NCBI RefSeq assembly: GCF_041538045.1 | Contig: NZ_JBGOSE010000001.1 | Location: 372,001-436,000, forward strand | Length of the DNA stretch: 64,000 nucleotides | Origin: Aliiglaciecola sp041538045 | Lineage (GTDB): Bacteria > Pseudomonadota > Gammaproteobacteria > Enterobacterales > Alteromonadaceae | Direction of reading: 5' to 3' | Shown: positions 35,841 through 45,238 of the stretch, piece after piece | How positions within the stretch are numbered: position 1 is the first letter of the stretch | Layout of the letters: every line of letters begins with the position of its first letter | Notes under the pieces: model-generated | Told to the model about the DNA's origin: nothing | The model's database searches: none | The model's input: only the letters and a program-made list of their open reading frames with translations | Program-made: the position numbers and the translations under genes

Positions 35841-37493
35841 ATGGCAATTCATCCACAGGCAGGTCAGCCGGCAGCTCCAGAACAACTAGTCAACGTAGCG
35901 CGTTTAGTCAGCGCTTATTATTCCAATAAACCAAATTTAGACGACCCAACGCAAGCTGTGTCGTTTGGAACATCTGGTCATCGTGGTAGTGCTTTTTTAA
36001 ATACATTTACCGATGTGCACATTGCGGCTATATGTCAGGCATTAGCTGAATATCGTAGTGTTCAAAATACCACAGGTCCAATGTATATTGGTATGGACAC
36101 CCATGCGCTGTCAGAGCCTGCATTTATTACTGCGGTTGAAGTGTTAGGTGCAAATCAGGTCAATATGATTGTTCAAGAAGCCCGAGGATATACACCTACT
36201 CCCGTGGTATCTCACGCGATTCTTAATTACAACAGTGGTAAACAATCAGGTTTGGCTGACGGTGTGGTCATTACGCCTTCCCACAATCCACCTGAAGACG
36301 GTGGGTTTAAATATAATCCTACTCATGGTGGTCCTGCAGACGGCGATGCCACAAATTGGATTCAAGATAGAGCAAATCGTATTATTGCCGCTGGATGCAG
36401 TGAAATAAAACGAATGGACTTTGATTCAGCAATGAAATCTGAGTTTGTTCAAGAAGTTGATTTGTGCCAGCAATACGTTAATGAGCTTGATCAAGTCGTA
36501 GACATGAAAGCAATATCTGAAGCTGGCTTGAGCTTAGGGACGGATCCTCTAGGTGGAGCGGGTTTAGGTTATTGGGATAAAATTGCCGACCGTTACAACT
36601 TAAATATTAAAGTGGTGAACAACAAAGTTGATCAACAATTTGGATTTATGCACCGTGATAAAGACGGCAAAATTCGGATGGACTGTTCTTCTCCCTATGC
36701 TATGGCGGGACTCATTGAACTTCGCCAAGATTTTGATGTGGCCTTTGGTAATGACCCAGATTTCGATCGTCACGGCATCGTCACCAAAACCGCTGGGCTA
36801 ATGAATCCTAATCATTACCTTGCTGTGGCAATTAATTATCTTTACCAGCACCGTAGTGATTGGCCGAGTAATTTGAAGATTGGTAAAACCTTAGTTTCAA
36901 GCAGTATGATTGACCGTGTAGCCAACTCTCTCGGTCGAGAGTTATCTGAAATGCCGGTGGGCTTTAAGTGGTTCGTGCAAGGTATGCTCAACAGCGAATT
37001 TGGTTTTTCTGGAGAAGAAAGCGCCGGTGGTATTTTCTTACGCAGAAATGGACAGCCTTGGGCGACGGACAAAGACGGGATTATTCTTTGTTTGTTGGCC
37101 GCAGAAATCATGGCTGTGACTGGCATTGATCCAGGTGAGCATTATCAAAAGTTAACTGAGCAATTTGGTTCGCCAAGTTATAAGCGCATTGATGTTGCAG
37201 CCAGCCATGAGCAAAAACAAGTGTTAAGCAAGATGGATAAGTCGGTTATTACCTCTACCGAATTAGCGGGAGAGAAAATCAACAATATTCAAACTCATGC
37301 ACCTGGCAATAATGCAGCTATAGGCGGAGTGAAAGTAAGTACCGAAAATGGGTGGTTTGCTGCGCGTCCTTCGGGTACCGAGAACGTTTACAAAATTTAT
37401 GCAGAGAGTTTTAATGGTGAATCACATCTAGATAGTCTGCTAAATGAAGCTCAAAATTTAGTAGATGGGGTATTTAAATCAAAAAACGTTTAA
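35841..37493 (+). CDS. pgm: Phosphoglucomutase (alpha-D-glucose)
   Basis: Pgm interconverts glucose 1-phosphate and glucose 6-phosphate. It has 550 residues (E. coli 546). The catalytic phosphoserine is Ser147 in VVITPSHNPPEDGG, the metal loop is NDPDFDRHGIV, the sugar-binding loop contains GEESAGGIFLRR, and the phosphate-binding loop is RPSGTENVYKIY near the C-terminus. It follows seqA by 29 bases and precedes glgP, so glucose 1-phosphate released from glycogen can enter glycolysis through neighbouring gene products. Confidence 0.96.
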   Translation: MAIHPQAGQPAAPEQLVNVARLVSAYYSNKPNLDDPTQAVSFGTSGHRGSAFLNTFTDVHIAAICQALAEYRSVQNTTGPMYIGMDTHALSEPAFITAVEVLGANQVNMIVQEARGYTPTPVVSHAILNYNSGKQSGLADGVVITPSHNPPEDGGFKYNPTHGGPADGDATNWIQDRANRIIAAGCSEIKRMDFDSAMKSEFVQEVDLCQQYVNELDQVVDMKAISEAGLSLGTDPLGGAGLGYWDKIADRYNLNIKVVNNKVDQQFGFMHRDKDGKIRMDCSSPYAMAGLIELRQDFDVAFGNDPDFDRHGIVTKTAGLMNPNHYLAVAINYLYQHRSDWPSNLKIGKTLVSSSMIDRVANSLGRELSEMPVGFKWFVQGMLNSEFGFSGEESAGGIFLRRNGQPWATDKDGIILCLLAAEIMAVTGIDPGEHYQKLTEQFGSPSYKRIDVAASHEQKQVLSKMDKSVITSTELAGEKINNIQTHAPGNNAAIGGVKVSTENGWFAARPSGTENVYKIYAESFNGESHLDSLLNEAQNLVDGVFKSKNV

Positions 37494-37688
37494 TAAACGT
37501 GTTTATTGGGTTTTAAATTTGTTAATAAAATCAATTTTTTTATAAAAAAGTCAAAAAAAAGTCATAATTTAACAACTTTTTAACAGAACTGGATGGAATT
37601 TCCTGCTACAACTACGGTCATAATGAAAACTGTAATTTTATTACACTTTTAAACTAAATTGTGATCCGTCATTGTGGGAAGTTCCGTC

Positions 37689-40181
37689 ATGCCAAAAGTT
37701 AATCTTAGAAGCAAAACTTTAGATGAGCCCGAAAAGCTCAGTAAAAGTGATATTAAAGATTCAATTGTTCGTCACCTTCATTGTTCTCTAGGAACAGACG
37801 AAAATAAAGCTAATAACCACGCATGGTGGAAAGCAGCATGTGCTGCTGTACAAGAACAAGTCCTTGAGCGTTTACGCCGCACACAAAAATCCCATTATTT
37901 AAACGATACCCGAGCAGTACATTATTTTTCCGCTGAGTTCTTAATGGGCCGGTTGATGTCCAATAACCTGCATAATTTGGGCTTATTTGAAGTAACAGAA
38001 CAAGCCCTTCAAGAGTTAGGGGTTAGTTTGACCGATGTGATGGAAGAAGAGCCAGATATGGCCCTCGGTAATGGTGGTTTAGGGCGTTTGGCTGCCTGTT
38101 TTATAGACTCTTTGGCGACGATGGATTTACCTGCAGTGGGATATGGTATTCATTATGAGAATGGTTTGTTCCGCCAAGAAATTAAAAATGGCGCACAAAT
38201 TGAACGACCTGATAGTTGGCGTGATTATGGTAACCCCTGGGAAATATGCCGTCCTGAGTCAATTCAAGAAGTGCCTTTATTTGGCTATGTAGAAACTAAA
38301 TATGGTAAAAACGGCCGCATCCTTAAAGAGTGGCACCCTGGTTCTATTGTAAAGGGGATTCCGTGGGATATTCCGGTGGTGGGGTTTGGCGGCAAAACAG
38401 TCAATGTTTTACGCCTATGGCAAAGCCAAGCTTCAAGTTATTTTAATTGGGACGTGTTCAATGCTGGTGGTTATGTAGATGCACAATCTGAAAATGTGCA
38501 AGCAGAAACCATTTCCAAAGTGTTATATCCAAACGATGAAACTGAAGCCGGTAAAGAGCTGCGCTTAATACAGCAGTACTTCTTCTGTGCCTGTTCACTC
38601 AAAGATATTATTCGACGCTACAAGCGTGCCCATGGAGACGATTGGAGCCGCTTTTCTCAACAGGTTGTTATCCAATTAAATGACACCCACCCAGCCATCG
38701 CGATCCCCGAGTTAATGCGTATCTTGGTCGACAGAGCTGAATTGGATTGGGATGATGCATGGAAAATTTGTCATCAAACCTTCGCTTATACAAATCATAC
38801 TTTATTGCCGGAGGCGCTAGAAAAGTGGCCTGCGAGAATGATTGAAAAAATACTACCTCGCCATTTGGAAATTATTTACGAAATTAATTCACGCTTTTTA
38901 GCCGAAGTGGAAAAAAAGTGGCCTGGGGATAATAAGATCAAACAAAAGTTGTCTATCATTGAAGAGGGCAACGATAAAATGGTGCGAATGGGTAATCTAT
39001 CGGTGATAGGTTCATTTGCGGTCAATGGCGTGGCTGAAATTCATTCTAAGTTAGTTAAAAGCAACCTGTTTCCAGAGTTTGATCAAATGTGGCCTGGCAA
39101 GCTAACTAATGTTACCAATGGCATTACTCCTCGTCGTTGGCTAAAAGCCTGTAATCCCAAATTATCGGCATTAATTGATAAAAAAATCGGTACTGATTGG
39201 CCTTTGCAGTTGGACAAGTTGAAAGATCTTGAGAAGTTTGCTGGCGAAGCAAAGTTCCAAAAAGACTTTATGAAAATTAAGCTTAACAATAAAGTTGCTT
39301 TAGCCAGTGAGGTGAAAAATCTAACTGGTATTGAGATAGATCCGAAAGCCATTTTTGATATACAAATCAAACGATTACACGAATATAAGCGACAACATCT
39401 TAATTTACTGCACATTATGGCGTTATATCGCAGATTATTGGAAAACCCTGACTATGATATGCATCCTAGAGTCTTTCTGTTTGGCGCAAAAGCTGCCCCT
39501 GGTTATAAACTAGCCAAAGACATTATTTACGCCATTAATATGGTTGCTGAACGTATTAATAATGATGAAAGGGTGAATAAGAAGTTAAAAGTGGTGTTTT
39601 TACCCAATTACCGTGTGAGCTTGGCGGAAAAAATGATCCCTGCAGCTGACTTGTCTGAGCAAATTTCAACAGCCGGTAAAGAAGCATCAGGCACAGGCAA
39701 CATGAAGCTTTCATTAAATGGGGCTCTGACTATCGGTACTATGGATGGCGCAAATATAGAAATTGCTGAAGAAGTAGGAGATGAAAATATTTTCATCTTT
39801 GGTTTAACCGTCGAAGAAGTCGAGGAACTGCGGGTTCAAGGTTACAACCCTTACGATTATTATTATCAAAACGCCGAACTTAAAGCTATTTTAGATTGGT
39901 TAGAAACCGACTACTTTACTCCTGGGAAACCCGGTGCTTTATCTTCATTGAAGCATAGTTTACTAGATGGTGGTGATCCCTATTATGTGTTGGCAGATTT
40001 TGAAGCTTATTCAAATGCGCAAAAAGAAGTAGATAAAGCCTATCGAGACAGTAAAGAGTGGGCGCGTATGGCCATTCTGAATTGCGCGAGAATGGGGAAA
40101 TTTACCTCTGATCGCTCCATACAAAATTACGTAGACCGAATCTGGAAGTTGGATGCGTGTGAAGTAGAGCAAGATTTCTGA
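37689..40181 (+). CDS. glgP: Glycogen/maltodextrin phosphorylase
   Basis: GlgP releases glucose 1-phosphate from alpha-1,4-glucans, using PLP. The start is taken at ATG 37689, with GGAA eight bases upstream; GTG 37674 would add five residues. It has 830 residues, normal for GT35. The PLP lysine is Lys673 in SGTGNMKLSLNGALTIGTMDG-type context (GNMKLSLNG). Other motifs are LGNGGLGRLAACF near residue 125, LNDTHPAIAIPEL and KRLHEYKRQ. It lies downstream of pgm across 195 A/T-rich bases; no other glg gene is in the window. It is followed by a strong terminator. Confidence 0.93.
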   Translation: MPKVNLRSKTLDEPEKLSKSDIKDSIVRHLHCSLGTDENKANNHAWWKAACAAVQEQVLERLRRTQKSHYLNDTRAVHYFSAEFLMGRLMSNNLHNLGLFEVTEQALQELGVSLTDVMEEEPDMALGNGGLGRLAACFIDSLATMDLPAVGYGIHYENGLFRQEIKNGAQIERPDSWRDYGNPWEICRPESIQEVPLFGYVETKYGKNGRILKEWHPGSIVKGIPWDIPVVGFGGKTVNVLRLWQSQASSYFNWDVFNAGGYVDAQSENVQAETISKVLYPNDETEAGKELRLIQQYFFCACSLKDIIRRYKRAHGDDWSRFSQQVVIQLNDTHPAIAIPELMRILVDRAELDWDDAWKICHQTFAYTNHTLLPEALEKWPARMIEKILPRHLEIIYEINSRFLAEVEKKWPGDNKIKQKLSIIEEGNDKMVRMGNLSVIGSFAVNGVAEIHSKLVKSNLFPEFDQMWPGKLTNVTNGITPRRWLKACNPKLSALIDKKIGTDWPLQLDKLKDLEKFAGEAKFQKDFMKIKLNNKVALASEVKNLTGIEIDPKAIFDIQIKRLHEYKRQHLNLLHIMALYRRLLENPDYDMHPRVFLFGAKAAPGYKLAKDIIYAINMVAERINNDERVNKKLKVVFLPNYRVSLAEKMIPAADLSEQISTAGKEASGTGNMKLSLNGALTIGTMDGANIEIAEEVGDENIFIFGLTVEEVEELRVQGYNPYDYYYQNAELKAILDWLETDYFTPGKPGALSSLKHSLLDGGDPYYVLADFEAYSNAQKEVDKAYRDSKEWARMAILNCARMGKFTSDRSIQNYVDRIWKLDACEVEQDF

Positions 40182-40260
40182 AGCTAATAAATTGGCTTAG
40201 AAGCGCAGGTTAAACTCAGGCAAATTCGTGGTTTGACGAACAAATCAGCGAATAACTTAT

Positions 40261-40292
40261 GAAAAGGCTCAATTATTTAATTGTGCCTTTTC
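40261..40292 (+). terminator. Terminator of glgP
   Basis: GAAAAGGC pairs with GCCTTTTC, with further AATT/AATT pairing inside, followed by TTTTG. It sits 80 bases after the glgP stop and before the EAL gene. Confidence 0.75.
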
Positions 40293-40358
40293 TTTTGCAC
40301 CCAGATACGTATAGAATCTTATTAATTGCCTAGCAGTGCGCCTAATAAGAAAAATAAA

Positions 40359-41672
40359 ATGGGTCAAGCTCATAAAACGTTAGCAACCATTCCAAATCGA
40401 TATGCATTTTTAGACCGTATCGACGAAGCGGTGACACACGATAACAAGTTATCCTTAATGTTAATCGATGTTGTGCGCTTTTCAGATGTAAGTAGTTCTC
40501 TTGGTTATCAAGTTGGCGATATTATTTTGCTGGCTATTGCTAATCGTATTAAGTATTTATTTGGACGAGAAATCCTGTTCGGTAGAATGAGTGGGGATAT
40601 TTTTGGCATTGTGATCCCCGGTCGACATGGTGATAGACAGCTTCGTTACCACTTTAATCATTTAGTTGAACACTTCAAAACCCCAATTAATTTTGATGGT
40701 CATGCGTTTATTGCTGACTTCAATGTGGGGGCAGTGGCCAATGAGCCAGATAATCAAGACACAATCAAGCTTTTGGCAGCGGCAGAGTCTGCGTTAAAAC
40801 AAGCTAAAGAAAATAAATACGAGAATTTACATATTCTAAATATGAGTCAAAAAGGCCAAAGTGGGCGTTCTTTAGCGTTAAAAGCTGATTTAAAACGGGC
40901 TTTTCAAAATGATGAGTTAGAAATTTATTTCCAACCCAAAGTTAATTTAAACACCCTAAAAATAGTGGGTGCCGAGTGTCTACTTAGGTGGAACCATCCC
41001 TTAGACGGAGTCTTATTTCCAGGGGCGTTAATCGAAGCAGCTGAATCCTATAATATGATGAATGAATTGGGAAACTGGACGCTAGAAAAGGCTTTCCAAA
41101 GTGCCTTGCAGTTTAAACAACTGGGCATCGATATTGTGTTGTCGGTAAATATGTCCCCCACCCAACTTTACGACTTTAAATTCATTCCTAAATTACGAGA
41201 ATTGCAGAAGCTATACGATATCGATTTAAACTGCTTAGAACTTGAATTAACAGAAGATGTGGCATTATCCAATTCATTGATGGTTAAACGTCAGTTATCA
41301 GAAGCCCGGGCATTAGGAATGAGAGTATCGGTCGATGATTTTGGTAAGGGTTACTCGAATTTAGCCTATATTCGTGAACTGTCGTTAGATGCCATAAAAA
41401 TAGATAAGACTTTTGTTTTAAGACTAGAAGAAAATCCCGTGAATCTAGCCATTATTGAAGCTGCTAAAGTAATTGGGCGGGCACTGAAGTGTGACATAGT
41501 TGCAGAAGGCATTGAAACCATTGAACAGATGCATATGCTACGGGAAATTGGTATTGAGTGCGGCCAGGGGTTTCTGTTTTCAAAAGCGATTCCTCGCATG
41601 GACTTTATACAGCTATACCATACAGATTTGATGGTGGGGACGTCACAGTCATTTATGTCCAGGCCAGCGTAA
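40359..41672 (+). CDS. EAL-domain phosphodiesterase with degenerate GGDEF domain
   Basis: The start is likely ATG 40359 (437 residues); TTG 40326 would add 11. The N-terminal GGDEF-like domain (~10-160) carries SGDIF where GGDEF is expected (residues 78-82, in GRMSGDIFGIV), so diguanylate cyclase activity is unlikely. The EAL domain (~180-425) has ECLLRW in place of EALLRW (Glu206 kept), VNMSPTQL, ELELTED, VDDFGKGYSNLAYI (both Asp kept), KIDKTF, AEGIET and GQGFLFSKAIP. The metal and catalytic residues of a c-di-GMP phosphodiesterase therefore seem present. No membrane helix or sensor domain is seen. It is a single gene. Confidence 0.88.
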   Translation: MGQAHKTLATIPNRYAFLDRIDEAVTHDNKLSLMLIDVVRFSDVSSSLGYQVGDIILLAIANRIKYLFGREILFGRMSGDIFGIVIPGRHGDRQLRYHFNHLVEHFKTPINFDGHAFIADFNVGAVANEPDNQDTIKLLAAAESALKQAKENKYENLHILNMSQKGQSGRSLALKADLKRAFQNDELEIYFQPKVNLNTLKIVGAECLLRWNHPLDGVLFPGALIEAAESYNMMNELGNWTLEKAFQSALQFKQLGIDIVLSVNMSPTQLYDFKFIPKLRELQKLYDIDLNCLELELTEDVALSNSLMVKRQLSEARALGMRVSVDDFGKGYSNLAYIRELSLDAIKIDKTFVLRLEENPVNLAIIEAAKVIGRALKCDIVAEGIETIEQMHMLREIGIECGQGFLFSKAIPRMDFIQLYHTDLMVGTSQSFMSRPA

Positions 41673-41741
41673 AGCCGTTCGTATACTTTGCATTACGATA
41701 ATTGGCTATACACTGCTATTATTTAAACGTTAAGAGGTTAT

Positions 41742-42767
41742 ATGTTAGTTGAGAGACTTACTCTATCGGGTCAATTTCTGGCACTGTCCAGATTCGAACC
41801 TCAATTATTTAATCAGCCCATTGAGTTTGTTTTAGCCAATGGTGTCACTGTCAACATAAGCAGTCCGGGTGTCATTCAGTTTACCCCAGCGAGCACCTCA
41901 CTAAAGGACATTGTGTTATCTTGTGGCGTGCATGGTAACGAAACCGCACCCATTGAGATCTGCGACGATCTAGTGTCACAAATCCTCCGTTTAGAACTTA
42001 GCCCACAACATCGACTGCTGGTTATATTCGCCAATTTACCGTCGATGGATATTGAAAAGCGCTTTGTTGAAGAAAACCTAAATCGCTTGTTTAGTGGTGC
42101 CCATTTTTCCTCCGCTAGCGAGCAAAATTTAGAGCGCCAACGGGCGAAAGAGTTGGAGCAAGCCGTCGCGAATTTCTATACCCAAGGGAACGAATCAGCC
42201 CAGCGTTTACATTACGACTTGCACACGGCAATTCGTGCCTCTAAAAATGATAAATTTGCGGTTTATCCATTTTTACACGGTAAACAACACAGCTTGGAAC
42301 AACTGGCATTTTTATATGCCTGTGGGGTGAATACTTTTTTACTTTCTGAAAGTCCCACCACCACTTTTAGTTATTATTCTTCTCGTCAATTTGGCGCCCA
42401 TGCATTTACTGTTGAGTTAGGCAAAGTTCAACGTTTCGGCGAAAATGATATGTCGAAATTCGTTGCCGTTAAAGAAACCTTAACCGCGCTTATCGCCAAC
42501 AAAGAATTAAAATTACCTGAATTTTCACCCCAGAAGTGCTTTATTTATCGGGTCAATCAGGTAATTAATAAGCATCAAGCAGATTTCAAATTACACTTCG
42601 ATAGCGATACCCCCAATTTTACGGACTTCGAAAAAGGGCATTTGTTGGCCTCTGAAACGGGAGCTCAATATCGCTGTGAGTTTGATAATGAAGCCATTGT
42701 TTTTCCAAATGAAAATGTGGCAATTGGACAACGGGCACTGTTAACAGTAGTCGCAACAAAAATATAA
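41742..42767 (+). CDS. astE: Succinylglutamate desuccinylase
   Basis: AstE is a zinc hydrolase that releases succinate and glutamate in the last step of the arginine succinyltransferase pathway. It has 341 residues. Zinc ligands appear as His64 and Glu67 in SCGVHGNETAP and His161 in YDLHTAIRAS, with the catalytic Glu225 in FTVELGKVQRFG. The downstream beta domain is normal. The rest of the ast pathway is not here; instead the gene is followed after 9 bases by a HIT protein and ybjQ. An aspartoacylase-like activity is an alternative, but the length and motifs favour AstE. Confidence 0.85.
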   Translation: MLVERLTLSGQFLALSRFEPQLFNQPIEFVLANGVTVNISSPGVIQFTPASTSLKDIVLSCGVHGNETAPIEICDDLVSQILRLELSPQHRLLVIFANLPSMDIEKRFVEENLNRLFSGAHFSSASEQNLERQRAKELEQAVANFYTQGNESAQRLHYDLHTAIRASKNDKFAVYPFLHGKQHSLEQLAFLYACGVNTFLLSESPTTTFSYYSSRQFGAHAFTVELGKVQRFGENDMSKFVAVKETLTALIANKELKLPEFSPQKCFIYRVNQVINKHQADFKLHFDSDTPNFTDFEKGHLLASETGAQYRCEFDNEAIVFPNENVAIGQRALLTVVATKI

Positions 42768-42776
42768 GGAGAAAGC

Positions 42777-43202
42777 ATGCATAATGCTGATTTCCAACTT
42801 GATCCACAATTAGCCAAAGACTGCTTTGAGGTATGTGACTTACCCTTAAGTAAAGTTTTATTATTAAACGACTATCAATACCCGTGGTTTATCCAGGTGC
42901 CTCGGGTTAATGACGTCACTGAAATAATTGATCTAAATGAAGCACAACAAAGCCAGCTTTGGTATGAGTCTAAAATTCTTAGCGAGTCCATTAAACACCT
43001 TTTCCAACCTTATAAATTGAATATAGCAGCCTTAGGGAATATGGTGTCACAATTACATATTCATCATATTGGCCGTTTCCAAAATGATGTCGCTTGGCCA
43101 AAGCCAGTGTGGGGGGTTGCAGCTGCTAAACATTACGAAATTTCTGATTCAACTAATTTGATTGAAAAGGTAGCCACATTATTAGGAGATAAAATATGTT
43201 AG
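42777..43202 (+). CDS. HIT family protein
   Basis: This 141-residue protein of the histidine triad superfamily contains YQYPWFIQVPR near the N-terminus and the motif SQLHIHHIGRFQNDVAWPKPVWG at ~91-113. The triad region has His94, His96 and His97 as HIHHI rather than the textbook H-x-H-x-H, a pattern I recall in a proteobacterial HIT subgroup. The substrate, probably a nucleotide conjugate, is unknown. AAGGAG precedes the ATG. It overlaps ybjQ by seven bases, forming an astE-HIT-ybjQ transcription unit. Confidence 0.85.
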   Translation: MHNADFQLDPQLAKDCFEVCDLPLSKVLLLNDYQYPWFIQVPRVNDVTEIIDLNEAQQSQLWYESKILSESIKHLFQPYKLNIAALGNMVSQLHIHHIGRFQNDVAWPKPVWGVAAAKHYEISDSTNLIEKVATLLGDKIC

Positions 43203-43519
43203 TCACTACAACAAACAATTTAGATGGCAAAAAGATTGAGCATTATTATGGTGTGGTTGTGGGCGAAGCAATTATGGGGGCAAATATACTCAAAGACATA
43301 TTTGCTTCGATACGAGACATCGTTGGTGGGCGTTCTGGCTCCTATGAACAAGAATTGACAAAAGCCCGTAAAATCGCCTTTACCGAATTAACCGAAGAAG
43401 CGCGAATGATGGGGGCTAACGCAGTGATTGCGGTTGATATTGATTATGAAGTAATTGGTCAAAATGGCAGTATGTTAATGGTTAGCATTTGTGGTACAGC
43501 GGTTAAATATGTGGATTAA
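43196..43519 (+). CDS. ybjQ: YbjQ/UPF0145 family protein
   Basis: This 107-residue cytoplasmic protein closely follows E. coli YbjQ: GVVVGEAIMGANILKDIFA, RDIVGGRSGSYEQEL, EARMMGANAVIAVDIDYE and NGSMLMVSICGTAVK are all in family positions. UPF0145 proteins form decameric rings of unknown function and were once annotated as heavy-metal binding without proof. The start ATG lies inside the end of the HIT gene. It converges with the DUF2244 gene 12 bases away. Confidence 0.92.
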   Translation: MLVTTTNNLDGKKIEHYYGVVVGEAIMGANILKDIFASIRDIVGGRSGSYEQELTKARKIAFTELTEEARMMGANAVIAVDIDYEVIGQNGSMLMVSICGTAVKYVD

Positions 43520-43531
43520 ATTGCCTCTTAA

Positions 43532-44032
43532 CTAGCGAGGTTTCCACCATTTGTTACTCACAGTCATAATGCCATTACGGGTCAGCAAGTCGCAGGCAAT
43601 AAGGCAATCTTGTTGATTTAGAAATTCGCCTAACTTAATGCTGATAGTATCATCAGTTAATATCATTTGTAGTCGGTCAAATGCACTTTCAGCCTCTATG
43701 ACCGACAGGTGTGTTGTTTGCCGATTAAACTGCCATTTGAATACCGGCTGTTGGATACCACATTCAATCACAACCCTTTGTGGGTTAATTGTAATGACTT
43801 GCTTAGTGCAACATTGGCGATTGACTTTATGCATTAAAAAAGCAAGTAAGGCGACTTCAAATCCAGCAAAAGGCAGTACTAGCCAAACCCCTAGAAATGC
43901 CCAAATAGCGGCAATGAGTAAGACAAATACAGCTATACAAAACACAACTAATTTGACCTCAGCCCAACTGACTGAGCGATTCGGACTTAGGGTAATCCTG
44001 GTATGGTTGGTATCTGTGAAATGTTTGACCAT
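43532..44032 (-). CDS. DUF2244 family membrane protein
   Basis: This 166-residue protein begins with a short polar N-terminus (LSPNRSVSWAEVKL) leading into two adjacent helices at ~27-45 and 47-66 (GVWLVLPFAGFEVALLAF). A PH-like beta domain on the cytoplasmic side follows. 'SPNRSLSW' and 'LPFAGLE' are the DUF2244 signatures. Such genes often lie beside cytochrome oxidase assembly genes, but none is here. Function is unknown. The 346 bases between it and fdhD (44033-44378) show no gene or convincing promoter. Confidence 0.82.
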   Translation of the reverse strand: MVKHFTDTNHTRITLSPNRSVSWAEVKLVVFCIAVFVLLIAAIWAFLGVWLVLPFAGFEVALLAFLMHKVNRQCCTKQVITINPQRVVIECGIQQPVFKWQFNRQTTHLSVIEAESAFDRLQMILTDDTISIKLGEFLNQQDCLIACDLLTRNGIMTVSNKWWKPR

Positions 44033-44378
44033 AGCTAATCAACAACGGGCAATGGCAACTGAGATATTACACAAAGTTGTTTCATCGTCTTGTTTGAAAC
44101 GCAACAGACTGCGCTAAAATACATCTTTAGACCCCGCTAAGTTGCAAGTTATTATCGTTGGTAAGGCCTGTCATTGTCTTATTATGTTTTAGCCTAATAT
44201 GTGTGTTTTTCCAAGGTGTAGATAACTGATAAATAGCAAAGTTTGGTTTTAGTTGCTGGGGGTAGGGCACTCAATCGTGGTATATTGCTAAACCAACTGA
44301 TGTTATATTTTCGTAGCATCAACTCAATTATTTATACATGGGTTTTCTGGTAATTAGGTTCTCTAACAAAAGTGCGCT

Positions 44379-45206
44379 ATGGAAAAATCGGTTCAATATA
44401 ATATAGTCCGCTATCAAGACTCAGCGACCAAAAACGTTGATTGGATTGCCTATGAGCAGCCATTGGAAATTTGGCTTAAATATTACAAATCTCCTAATCA
44501 AACGGATATGTTGTATTTGCACTCGACCATGCGTACTCCCGGTGACGATATTAATTTGGTTAAAGGCTGGTTACATTCCGTTGATTTACTCTCGGTCAGC
44601 GATATATTCAGCATTGCGCATACCGGCAAGGGAAAGCTGCAACAAAATAACAGTAATCGAATTGTAATAACCGTAAAACCGGGCTCCCAGGTTGATCTAT
44701 CGAAATACAAGGCTAACCAATTATCTGTTTCCAGTTGCGGTGTATGCGGACAACAAAATATCGAAAGTTTACTCGAAAATTTGTCTCCTATTGCAGAACT
44801 AAATAGAGTGTCTTTTCCAGCAAAGTTAATCTGTGAATTACCGAATAAATTACGTCAGCAACAAACTGTTTTTGATAAAACTGGTGGCGTTCATGGCGCT
44901 GGGTTGCTAGACCAATACGGGGATGTCGTTGCTACAAGTGAAGATATTGGCAGACATAATGCGCTGGATAAGTTGATTGGTAAATATTTGCCCCAATTAC
45001 CTGGTCAATATGCTGTTTTGCTAAGTGGCAGGGTAAGTTTTGAGATGGTACAAAAATCGGCTAGAGCGGGTTTTAGTATGATTATTGCCGTAGGCGCACC
45101 TACTAGTTTAGCCATAGATTTGTGTAAGGAATTAGATATTGCTTTAATCGGCTTTATTAGAGACTCTCAATTTAATCTCTATCATGGAGAACGTCAGTTA
45201 ATTTAA
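44379..45206 (+). CDS. fdhD: Formate dehydrogenase accessory sulfurtransferase FdhD
   Basis: FdhD transfers sulfur from the cysteine desulfurase IscS to the molybdenum cofactor of formate dehydrogenase. It has 275 residues. The catalytic CxxC is Cys120-Gly-Val-Cys123 in SSCGVCGQQ. HSTMRTPGDDINLVKGWLHS, GGVHGAGL and SEDIGRHNALDKLIGKYL are all family motifs. The formate dehydrogenase itself is not in the window. The GH13 gene follows after 32 bases, so the two could be co-transcribed without a functional link. Confidence 0.92.
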   Translation: MEKSVQYNIVRYQDSATKNVDWIAYEQPLEIWLKYYKSPNQTDMLYLHSTMRTPGDDINLVKGWLHSVDLLSVSDIFSIAHTGKGKLQQNNSNRIVITVKPGSQVDLSKYKANQLSVSSCGVCGQQNIESLLENLSPIAELNRVSFPAKLICELPNKLRQQQTVFDKTGGVHGAGLLDQYGDVVATSEDIGRHNALDKLIGKYLPQLPGQYAVLLSGRVSFEMVQKSARAGFSMIIAVGAPTSLAIDLCKELDIALIGFIRDSQFNLYHGERQLI

Positions 45207-45238
45207 AGGGTTTAGTCAAGTAGAAAGGATTTCATTTT

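Noticed and set aside
43638..44117. 159-codon plus-strand frame opposite DUF2244
   Set aside because: It is antisense to a gene with clear family signatures, has no ribosome site, and its product shows the Cys/Ser/Thr bias of a shadow frame.
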